Origin: Chloroflexota bacterium
Lineage (GTDB): Bacteria; Chloroflexota; Anaerolineae; Thermoflexales; Thermoflexaceae
Assembly: GCA_030550075.1 (NCBI GenBank)
Contig: JAUQQB010000165.1
Coordinates: 1 to 6,519, forward strand
Direction: 5' to 3'
DNA length: 6,519 nucleotides
Positions 1 to 6,519 of this stretch are shown here, piece after piece (the first letter of the stretch is position 1; the number at the start of each line of letters is the position of its first letter). The notes under the pieces are model-generated. The model was not told the origin of the DNA and searched no databases. It worked only from the letters and a program-made list of their open reading frames with translations. The translations under genes were made by a program, and so were the position numbers.

Positions 1-396
1 AGATCTTCTTTTTCCCGGCCCTCCGCCGCTTAAAGAGCCGCGGGAAGGAGAGAGTGTGGACCGCCTTCGGCGGAGAATTCCTCGCCCAGAGTGGCTGCCA
101 TTACTTGAAGGTCAAAAGCAAATCGCAGCAAGGCCTCGTCCCGATCACGGAATCGCGGATAGAAACTCCCTCACATCGACTACCACGCCCCTCTGCAGTG
201 CCTGCTCCGCTTGAGCGAAGAATGCATGATATCGAAAAACGATTCGCTTGCTTTCCATGTGCAAATCCCGAAGTGAGCTTTGGCGACTCGCTCAGCCCTA
301 TGGATGGAGTTTATCCGTCTTCCCCGCGATCCCGCGGAGCGCGAGAATAGGAACAGGAAGAGGTTATTCGGTGGCCGCCCACCTCCGGAGTCGTCT
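1..396. other. Region downstream of pheT without a convincing gene
   Basis: Apart from the weak ORF remnant at 101-258, I see no supported gene here. Short inverted repeats occur at 61-73 (CCGCC/GGCGG, 3-base loop), 324-337 (CCGCG/CGCGG, 4-base loop) and 370-383 (GGTGG/CCACC, 4-base loop). The last lies 13 bases after the pheT stop. None is followed by a T-run on the minus strand, so no intrinsic terminator for pheT can be called. The open frames crossing this stretch on both strands are short, overlap one another and resemble no family I know. Confidence 0.6.
101..258 (-). pseudogene. Possible small frameshifted ORF remnant downstream of pheT
   Basis: An ATG at 258 opens a 37-codon frame that begins MESKRIVFRYHAFF and ends ...VVDVREFLSAIP at a TGA at 147-145. 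In the next frame, overlapping that stop, the sequence reads ...FRDRDEALLRFALTFK and ends at a TAA at 103-101. Joined by one frameshift near 145-165, the two halves give a charged protein-like segment of about 52 residues, which is why I list it. I recognise no family. There is no clear ribosome binding site before the ATG, and the base composition is less G+C-rich than the neighbouring genes. It could be a decayed gene remnant or chance. Confidence 0.22.
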
Positions 397-2937
<2,541 letters not shown>

Positions 2938-3015
2938 CCCATATCCCTCCAGCGTTAGTTTGTGTGAGTGTGATCTGAGGCGAGTGCCTATTTACAGACG
3001 TTCCCAAAGAGAGAG

Positions 3016-3065
3016 CGGGCACGGAGCGAAGCGGAGTGCCCGTCACAGCGTTCGCAAAAAGAGGA
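3016..3065. repeat. Partial leading repeat unit
   Basis: This is the right-hand half of a repeat unit. It has CGGGCAC at 3016-3022 and GTGCCCG at 3036-3042 enclosing GGAGCGAAGCGGA, followed by the standard linker with an A5 run at 3056-3060. The central TACTAC/GTAGTA hairpin is missing, so only a 7-bp stem-loop remains. The bases before it (about 2974-3015) still resemble the linker in outline (GTTCCCAAAGAGAG against GTTCGCAAAAAGAG), suggesting an older decayed unit. Confidence 0.85.
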
Positions 3066-3141
3066 CGGGCACTTACGTGCCCTACTACGAACGGGAAAAG
3101 CCCTGTTTGTAGTAGGGCACGAAGCGAAGCGAGTGCCCGTC
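3056..3141 (-). terminator. Terminator-like repeat unit 1
   Basis: On the minus strand, the direction of hepT and pheT transcription, the outer stem (3141-3132 with 3073-3064) and the inner 12-bp stem (3120-3109 with 3088-3077) form one long hairpin. It is followed by CTCTTTTTG, with the T5 at 3060-3056. This fits an intrinsic terminator apart from a 3-base gap before the T-run. This unit is 97 bases because one C in the loop and one G in the GAAGCGAAGCGG segment are missing. Termination is inferred, not shown. Confidence 0.45.
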
Positions 3142-3153
3142 ACAAATGCTTAC

Positions 3154-3240
3154 AAAAGAGGACGGGCACTTACGTGCCCTACTACGAACGGGAAAAGCCC
3201 CTGTTTGTAGTAGGGCACGAAGCGAAGCGGAGTGCCCGTC
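3154..3240 (-). terminator. Terminator-like repeat unit 2
   Basis: The hairpin is the same as in unit 1, with outer arms 3240-3231 and 3170-3161 forming 10 perfect pairs. The following run on the minus strand is only T4 (3157-3154), because this linker differs (ACAAATGCTTACAAAAGAG). It is therefore a weaker terminator candidate than its neighbours. Direction and function are inferred from structure alone. Confidence 0.4.
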
Positions 3241-3251
3241 ACAGCGTTCGC

Positions 3252-3339
3252 AAAAAGAGGACGGGCACTTATGTGCCCTACTACGAACGGGAAAAGCCCC
3301 TGTTTGTAGTAGGGCACGGAGCGAAGCGGAGTGCCCGTC
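3252..3339 (-). terminator. Terminator-like repeat unit 3
   Basis: Outer arms at 3339-3330 and 3269-3260 pair over 10 bases around the inner 12-bp stem, which is intact. CTCTTTTTG follows on the minus strand, with the T5 at 3256-3252. In this unit and the next, the bases between the left outer arm and the inner stem read TTAT instead of TTAC. Function as a terminator is inferred. Confidence 0.45.
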
Positions 3340-3350
3340 ACAGCGTTCGC

Positions 3351-3430
3351 AAAAAGAGGACGGGCACTTATGTGCCCTACTACGAACGGGAAAGGCCCCT
3401 GTTTGTAGTAGGACACGAGGCGAAGTGCCC
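3351..3430 (-). terminator. Terminator-like repeat unit 4, right arm decayed
   Basis: This is the first unit met by transcription leaving hepT. The left outer arm (3359-3368) is perfect, but the right arm keeps only AGTGCCC (3424-3430) and then diverges. GTAGTAGGACAC replaces GTAGTAGGGCAC, adding one mismatch to the inner stem. A T5 run at 3355-3351 follows on the minus strand. The decay fits a unit at the edge of a tandem array. Confidence 0.4.
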
Positions 3431-3474
3431 ATTCCAGGTGTTCCCATCCATCCGGGTGCAAGATCCACCATCGT

Positions 3475-3912
3475 TCAGGCCTCGGAAGAAAGCCCGGTAG
3501 AAGCCCCAATCGCGCGAATGAAATCCTCGATGTCCCGCAGGGCCTCCGGGATCGTCTCAAAGACCGCCCGGTCATCCGTTTCCCAATAGCGGTGGACCAG
3601 GCGATTTCGAAGGCGGATCAGTCCCTGCAACCGTTGAGCCAGCTCATTCGAGATGACCTGGCGCTCCTCCAGGATCTGAACGGCCTCACCATAGGTTTCT
3701 GGAGTTCGCCACCGGTTCTGAGCGATCAGATGATGGGCGATGTCGACCACGGCCTCGGCGCTCACGATCAGATGATAACGGGCGCTTCCAGCGCGATGGG
3801 GATCTTCGATGAACTCCTCAAAGCTCATGTGGGCCAGCGAGGTCAGGCGATCCCGGCTTTCCAGGAGCGCGGAGATCAACGCGCGTAGCCGGTCACTTCG
3901 ATAACGGATCAT
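3475..3912 (-). CDS. hepT: HepT-type HEPN ribonuclease toxin (DUF86)
   Basis: HEPN-domain protein of 145 residues, the toxin half of a HEPN/MNT toxin-antitoxin pair. It is all-helical in appearance, with the family signature RNRLVHRYW at 102-110. This supplies the R-x4-H ribonuclease motif (Arg102, His107) and the HxY tyrosine (Tyr109), which in studied members is AMPylated by the partner to silence the toxin. The helix SAEAVVDIAHHLIAQNR (51-67) is also typical. Active-site residues are intact, so it should be functional. Studied HepT proteins are RNases, and one trims the 3' end of tRNAs. The ATG overlaps the mntA stop by 4 bases (ATGA). GGGAGG at 3928-3923 lies 10 bases upstream, inside mntA. 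Length is normal for the family. It lies last in the pheS-mntA-hepT run, next to the repeat array. Confidence 0.9.
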   Translation of the reverse strand: MIRYRSDRLRALISALLESRDRLTSLAHMSFEEFIEDPHRAGSARYHLIVSAEAVVDIAHHLIAQNRWRTPETYGEAVQILEERQVISNELAQRLQGLIRLRNRLVHRYWETDDRAVFETIPEALRDIEDFIRAIGASTGLSSEA

Positions 3913-4337
3913 AAAGAGAGAACCTCCCGCAGGTATCCCTCATGCAGGCGACGGACCTCGAAATACTCCGACCACGTGGCCGCTTCGAAATCGGACCGCC
4001 GATCCTCATCCCGACAGAACAGGATTTGCCGGGGCCGGATGGCAGCGGCGCGAAAGGCCGGCGGCGCCTGATTCAGCGTCTGGACGTCTATGGGGAACCG
4101 GAAGCCTACCCAGCGCAGGGCCTTTTCCAGCCGGTCGGCCAGCTCGCCCTCGCGGCGCCAGATGGCCTTCGGCAGTGGATCCAGGAAGACCGCCACGTCG
4201 ATGTCCCGGAAGGCCTCCGCCTCGATGAAGGATCCATGAAGGTAGGCACAGACCACGTCGAGCTCCTCAGCCAGAGCCGTGGCCAGGAGTTCGATGATCT
4301 GTTCTTTTTCCTCCGGGGAAACCCGATAGATCCTCAT
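3909..4337 (-). CDS. mntA: MNT-type nucleotidyltransferase antitoxin
   Basis: Minimal nucleotidyltransferase of 142 residues (DNA polymerase beta superfamily), the usual antitoxin partner of HepT. Members transfer AMP from ATP onto the HEPN active-site tyrosine and so silence the RNase. The nucleotidyltransferase core is visible: LHGSF at 33-37, DIDVAVF at 45-51 giving Asp45 and Asp47, and a third acidic residue Asp84 in IDVQTLN. The loop between GS and DxD is short (IEAEAFR) and lacks the common Gly, with Arg44 where Ser is frequent. All three acidic metal ligands remain, so activity is expected. The start codon overlaps the pheS stop as ATGA, with GGAG at 4349-4346 inside pheS, 8 bases upstream. 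Antitoxin-before-toxin order plus both overlaps imply co-translation with pheS. A different nucleotide-transfer target cannot be excluded. Confidence 0.9.
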   Translation of the reverse strand: MRIYRVSPEEKEQIIELLATALAEELDVVCAYLHGSFIEAEAFRDIDVAVFLDPLPKAIWRREGELADRLEKALRWVGFRFPIDVQTLNQAPPAFRAAAIRPRQILFCRDEDRRSDFEAATWSEYFEVRRLHEGYLREVLSL

Positions 4338-5368
4338 CCGAATTGCTCCAGGAAGCGCAGATCATTAGACCAGAAGTATCGAATATCATCGATGCGATGC
4401 TTGAGCATCGTGATCCGTTGCGGGCCCATGCCGAAGGCGAAGCCGGTGAAGCGGCGTGGGTCGTAGCCCCCGTTCTCCAGCACCACCGGATGCACCATCC
4501 CCGCCCCGGCGATCTCCAGCCATCCCGTGAATTTGCACACCCGACAGCCGCGCCCCTCGCACAGGATGCAGTCGATATCCACCTCCACGCTGGGCTCTGT
4601 GAAGGGGAAATAGGAAGGGCGGAAGCGGACCCTGCGCTCCGGTCCGAACATCCGGCGGGCGAAATCCGCCAGAGTGCCCTTCAGGTCGCTCATGGTCACC
4701 CGCTCGCCGACCGCCAGTCCTTCCACCTGATGGAACATGATCTCGGAGCGAGCGGTGATCTGCTCGTAACGGTAGCACATCCCGGGGAGGATCACCCGCA
4801 CCGGCTCTGGACAGAAGGCCCGCATGGCGTGGATCTGGCCCGGCGAGGTGTGGGTGCGCAGGATTACCCCCTCCCGGTCCGTGTAGAAGGTGCTCCACAT
4901 ATCCCGGGCTGGATGATGGGGTGGGATGTTCAGCAGCTGGAAATTGTATTCATCGGTCTCCACATCGCGGCTGGCGAAGACCTGGAAACCCATTTCGGCG
5001 AAGATCGCCACGATCTCCCGAAGGGTCTGGGTGGCCGGATGAAGCCGGCCGGCGCGAACCGGGCGGCCGGGCAGGGTGACGTCAAGCGGTGGGGCCTCCA
5101 GCTCCCGGCGCAGCGCGGCCTGGCGGACCTTTTCCAGGCAGGCGGCGTAGGCGGCCTCCAGGGCTTCCTTGATCTCATTCGCTTTGCGCCCGATGATCGG
5201 CCGTTGATCTTTGGGCAGGGTCCCCAGCAAGGCGAAGGCCTCCATCAGCCGGCTCCGCCGCCCCAGGTAACCGGCATACCACGCCCGGAGCGCCTCCTCG
5301 GTATCCAGGGCCTCCAGGGCCCGCAGCGCCTCCTCTCGCAACCGCTCCAGCTCCTCCGTGGTGATCAT
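4334..5368 (-). CDS. pheS: Phenylalanyl-tRNA synthetase alpha subunit
   Basis: Catalytic alpha subunit of the class II synthetase that makes Phe-tRNA-Phe together with PheT. It has 344 residues, a normal length. An N-terminal helical coiled-coil arm (about 1-90) would contact tRNA. The catalytic domain follows, with HHPARDMWSTFY at 151-162 (motif 1 region), RTHTSPGQIHAM at 171-182, motif 2 around PGMCYRYEQITARSE at 195-209, FHQVEGL, and motif 3 GFAFGMGPQRITML at 309-322. A CxxCx4CxxC cluster (Cys267, 270, 275, 278) precedes TGWLEIAGAGMVHP and may bind zinc, as in some other PheS proteins. The start is supported by AGGAGG at 5384-5379, 10 bases before the ATG. Expression is expected to be under the T-box just upstream. 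The stop overlaps mntA instead of leading to pheT. Confidence 0.98.
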   Translation of the reverse strand: MITTEELERLREEALRALEALDTEEALRAWYAGYLGRRSRLMEAFALLGTLPKDQRPIIGRKANEIKEALEAAYAACLEKVRQAALRRELEAPPLDVTLPGRPVRAGRLHPATQTLREIVAIFAEMGFQVFASRDVETDEYNFQLLNIPPHHPARDMWSTFYTDREGVILRTHTSPGQIHAMRAFCPEPVRVILPGMCYRYEQITARSEIMFHQVEGLAVGERVTMSDLKGTLADFARRMFGPERRVRFRPSYFPFTEPSVEVDIDCILCEGRGCRVCKFTGWLEIAGAGMVHPVVLENGGYDPRRFTGFAFGMGPQRITMLKHRIDDIRYFWSNDLRFLEQFG

Positions 5369-5445
5369 CCCGTCGTTCCCTCCTGGGGTGAGTCTGCATC
5401 CATGGCGCAGGGCTCACGCCACCGGCTCTTGACCAGAGTCCGATC

Positions 5446-5488
5446 ATGAAACAATCACGCCCTCATCCCCACCAGGGACGAGGGCGTG
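5446..5488 (-). terminator. T-box regulated intrinsic terminator
   Basis: CACGCCCTCGTCCC pairs with GGGGATGAGGGCGTG over 14 bp, with one G-U wobble and a loop of about 4-5 bases. The tail ATTGTTTCAT is only moderately T-rich. The 5' arm contains the CCCT needed for the antiterminator, giving the standard mutually exclusive switch. The 77 bases from here to the pheS ATG hold the pheS ribosome binding site and nothing else that I recognise. Confidence 0.82.
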
Positions 5489-5735
5489 GGATCCCCCGCG
5501 GTACCACCCTGCTTGGCCTGGGCGCACCCGTCCCAGACCCCCTCATCAGCCCATGGTTTTTACCGATGGGCAGCCCGGATAACGGTGGGCCTTCCGGGAG
5601 CGACTACTGCGGACGCATGGAGGTCCGGTTCGCCGCTCCGGCTCCAGGGCGAACTTCAGCCGGGGGTCGCCGAGCAGGGCTCTCAGCCTGTGGCCCCGCC
5701 GCTCTGGCGGCGCCGCTCCGGCCTACTCCTCCCCT
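5446..5735 (-). promoter_or_regulatory. T-box riboswitch, Phe-specific leader of pheS
   Basis: This leader RNA binds uncharged tRNA-Phe and controls transcription of the downstream genes. Stem I shows a lower helix AGGG (5735-5732) with CCCT (5649-5646), then AGTA (5727-5724), a helix GCCGG (5722-5718) with CCGGC (5663-5659), and the specifier-loop strand TGAAGTTCG. In that strand TTC at 5653-5651 is a Phe codon, as expected for pheS. A distal loop GGCTGAGAGCC lies at 5688-5678. Downstream come a CCGTTATCC segment and the invariant T-box AGGGTGGTACCGCGG (5510-5496), whose bulge TGGTACCGCG pairs with the tRNA NCCA end. AGGG (5510-5507) can pair with CCCT (5477-5474) as the antiterminator, which competes with the terminator at 5488-5456. 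The leader begins about 12 bases after the uma2 stop. I see no convincing promoter of its own. Confidence 0.94.
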
Positions 5736-5747
5736 TCCTCGCCGTTT

Positions 5748-6401
5748 TTAATCGATGTTCGGTTCTGGAATTTCCCTCAAGCACAGATCCACACGGGGAA
5801 GCGGATCCCGCCACAGCCATTCAACCCGTAGCCGGAAACCCGGCACAGCCACGCTTTCCAGAAGGCCAGCCATCGCGCGCTGGATCTTATATCCGGTCTC
5901 GCTCCAGCGGTGGACCCATAAGATCCTGTGTTCTCGATCCACGGCCCAATATTCAGGAATCCCTGCCTGTTCATAATCCCGCGCTTTTTCTTCCAGGTCC
6001 AGTGTGCGGGTAGAGGGACTGATCACCTCAACGATCAGGGCCGGACGCACAGGGAGGGGGACGCTGCGAGCGCGTTCCAGTTCTTCCGGAGGGAGAACGA
6101 ATACATCAGGCTCCCGTATCACTTCGGGAAGAATCTGAAGCGCCGCAGGGCCCTGATGGGCCCTGCCCCATTGTCGTTGCTCGCAATAGCCGTCCAGCAA
6201 TCGCAGGAGGAAGCGCACCAGATCCTGGTGTTCCGCCGTTGCAGGGGAGTGCACAATCACCTCACCTCGGACGAACTCCCAGAGCGCATCCTCCGGCGCC
6301 TCCGCCAGATAACGCTCCAGCGTCCACCCACCCAGCCGAATCAAATAAGACTCGGGAACCGTTTCCTCTTGTTCTGCGCGAACCACCACCCTCATGGGCA
6401 T
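5748..6401 (-). CDS. Uma2-family PD-(D/E)XK protein (DUF820)
   Basis: Uma2-family protein, predicted restriction-endonuclease-like fold. The family is abundant in Cyanobacteria and Chloroflexota, and its cellular role is unknown. The 217 residues include WTLERYL (26-32), a GEVIVHSP segment (46-53), EPDVFVL (97-103), LIVEVISPST (122-131), and K139 followed by DYEQAGIPEYWAVD (142-155). The likely PD-(D/E)XK residues Asp99, Glu125 and Lys139 are all present, so a nuclease-like site is intact. I place the start at ATG 6401, preceded by GGAGAG at 6411-6406. A TTG at 6425 would lengthen the protein by 8 residues, but it lies upstream of the transcription start predicted from the TATAAT box at 6433-6428. 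The stop is about 12 bases before the T-box stem I, so some pheS transcription may come from the uma2 promoter. Confidence 0.9.
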   Translation of the reverse strand: MPMRVVVRAEQEETVPESYLIRLGGWTLERYLAEAPEDALWEFVRGEVIVHSPATAEHQDLVRFLLRLLDGYCEQRQWGRAHQGPAALQILPEVIREPDVFVLPPEELERARSVPLPVRPALIVEVISPSTRTLDLEEKARDYEQAGIPEYWAVDREHRILWVHRWSETGYKIQRAMAGLLESVAVPGFRLRVEWLWRDPLPRVDLCLREIPEPNID

Positions 6402-6427
6402 GTTGCTCTCCAGGTCGCGCTGCAATA

Positions 6428-6433
6428 ATTATA
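6428..6433 (-). promoter_or_regulatory. -10 box of a likely uma2 promoter
   Basis: A perfect TATAAT lies in a short A+T-rich island (CTATTATAATTATTG) within G+C-rich DNA, and would place the transcription start at about A6421, 20 bases before the uma2 ATG. No good -35 is seen at 16-18 bases spacing. TTTCAA at 6454-6449 is the nearest weak match, with 15-base spacing. The call therefore rests on the -10 box and its position. Confidence 0.55.
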
Positions 6434-6477
6434 ATAGGAGTTACGCAGTTGAAAGCTCTAAAGGTGGAACGGAATGG

Positions 6478-6504
6478 CCCCACCCCCCTTTCTCCCCCCT
6501 CCCC
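6478..6504 (-). other. G-quadruplex-type motif upstream of uma2
   Basis: The minus strand reads G4-A-G6-AGAAA-G6-T-G4, that is, four runs of at least four G with loops of 1, 5 and 1 bases. This satisfies the standard intramolecular G-quadruplex pattern. It lies about 45 bases upstream of the uma2 -10 box. It might affect transcription or could be simple low-complexity sequence. Confidence 0.6.
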
Positions 6505-6506
6505 AC

Positions 6507-6519
6507 GGCCCAACGGGCC
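6507..6519. repeat. Short inverted repeat at window edge
   Basis: GGCCC-AAC-GGGCC is a perfect 5-bp inverted repeat ending exactly at the window boundary. It could be part of a larger hairpin, for example a terminator of a gene outside the window, but the rest cannot be seen. Confidence 0.4.

Larger units (their letters stand above)
2974..3460. repeat. Tandem ~99-bp array of nested inverted repeats
   Basis: Four units begin at 3066, 3163, 3262 and 3361 (CGGGCACTTA), giving periods of 97, 99 and 99 bases. Each unit holds an outer arm pair GACGGGCACT/AGTGCCCGTC enclosing a perfect 12-bp pair GTGCCCTACTAC/GTAGTAGGGCAC, so the whole unit can fold into one long hairpin of about 78-80 bases. Between hairpins lies a linker ending GTTCGCAAAAAGAG. 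A half unit precedes the array (3016-3065), and decayed copies flank it (about 2974-3015 and after 3405). There are no variable spacers, so it is not CRISPR. Because 99 is a multiple of three, long spurious open frames run through it on both strands. It could be a REP/MITE-like element that has expanded in place. It occupies the space between the hepT stop and the pheT start. Confidence 0.96.

Noticed and set aside
61..73. CCGCC/GGCGG hairpin as a functional terminator
   Set aside because: The stem is only 5 bp, neither side has a T-run, and there is no adjacent gene end.
324..383. Intrinsic terminator for pheT
   Set aside because: The hairpins at 324-337 and 370-383 have only 5-bp stems and no T-run on the minus strand.
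2974..3460. CRISPR array
   Set aside because: The whole ~99-base period is repeated with no unique spacers, and no cas genes are present.
3036..3500. Long open frames with a 33-residue repeated peptide on both strands
   Set aside because: They exist because the DNA repeat is 99 bases long, a multiple of three. The frames are open on both strands, start and end outside any gene context and have no ribosome binding sites.
4343..5449. 368-codon plus-strand open frame opposite pheS
   Set aside because: It is a shadow of pheS with no recognisable domain.
5745..5780. T-box promoter with TTGAGG (5780-5775) and TTAAAA or TAAAAA near 5750
   Set aside because: The spacing is over 22 bases and the -10 matches are weak. 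No acceptable 16-18 base pair was found.
6399..6425. TTG start for uma2 at 6425
   Set aside because: It lies upstream of the transcription start predicted from the TATAAT box. ATG 6401 has a suitable GGAG 6 bases upstream.

Overview
All five protein genes in this window lie on the minus strand, so the biological order runs from high to low coordinates. High G+C content, Arg/Glu/Pro-rich proteins, a classical T-box leader on pheS, a Uma2-family gene and a stand-alone HEPN/MNT pair together suggest a G+C-rich, possibly thermophilic bacterium. Chloroflexota (Thermoflexus/Anaerolineae-like) is my best guess, but it is an inference from style and not from a marker match.

Layout in transcription order: (1) 6426-6519 is upstream DNA with a G-quadruplex-type G-run tract and a perfect TATAAT -10 box. 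(2) 6401-5748 is a Uma2-family (DUF820) PD-(D/E)XK protein. (3) About 5735-5446 is a T-box riboswitch with a UUC (Phe) specifier, the UGGUACCGCG tRNA-acceptor-binding bulge and a 14-bp terminator. (4) 5368-4334 is pheS. (5) 4337-3909 is an MNT nucleotidyltransferase (mntA type). (6) 3912-3475 is a HEPN ribonuclease toxin (hepT type). (7) About 2974-3460 is a tandem array of ~99-bp units, each a nested inverted repeat. (8) 2937-397 is pheT. (9) 396-1 has no convincing gene, only a possible frameshifted small ORF.

The notable feature is the arrangement. The usual pheS-pheT operon is split by a complete HEPN/MNT toxin-antitoxin module. The module is joined to pheS by two successive 4-base ATGA stop/start overlaps, so pheS, mntA and hepT look like one translationally coupled unit downstream of a T-box that senses uncharged tRNA-Phe. 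HepT toxins of this family are reported to remove nucleotides from tRNA 3' ends, and the T-box reads exactly that end, so a regulatory connection is conceivable but unproven.

The repeat array sits between hepT and pheT. Read in the operon direction, each full unit is a long G+C-rich hairpin followed by a short U-run, like a series of intrinsic terminators. This raises the question of how pheT, which must be made in equal amount to pheS, is expressed.
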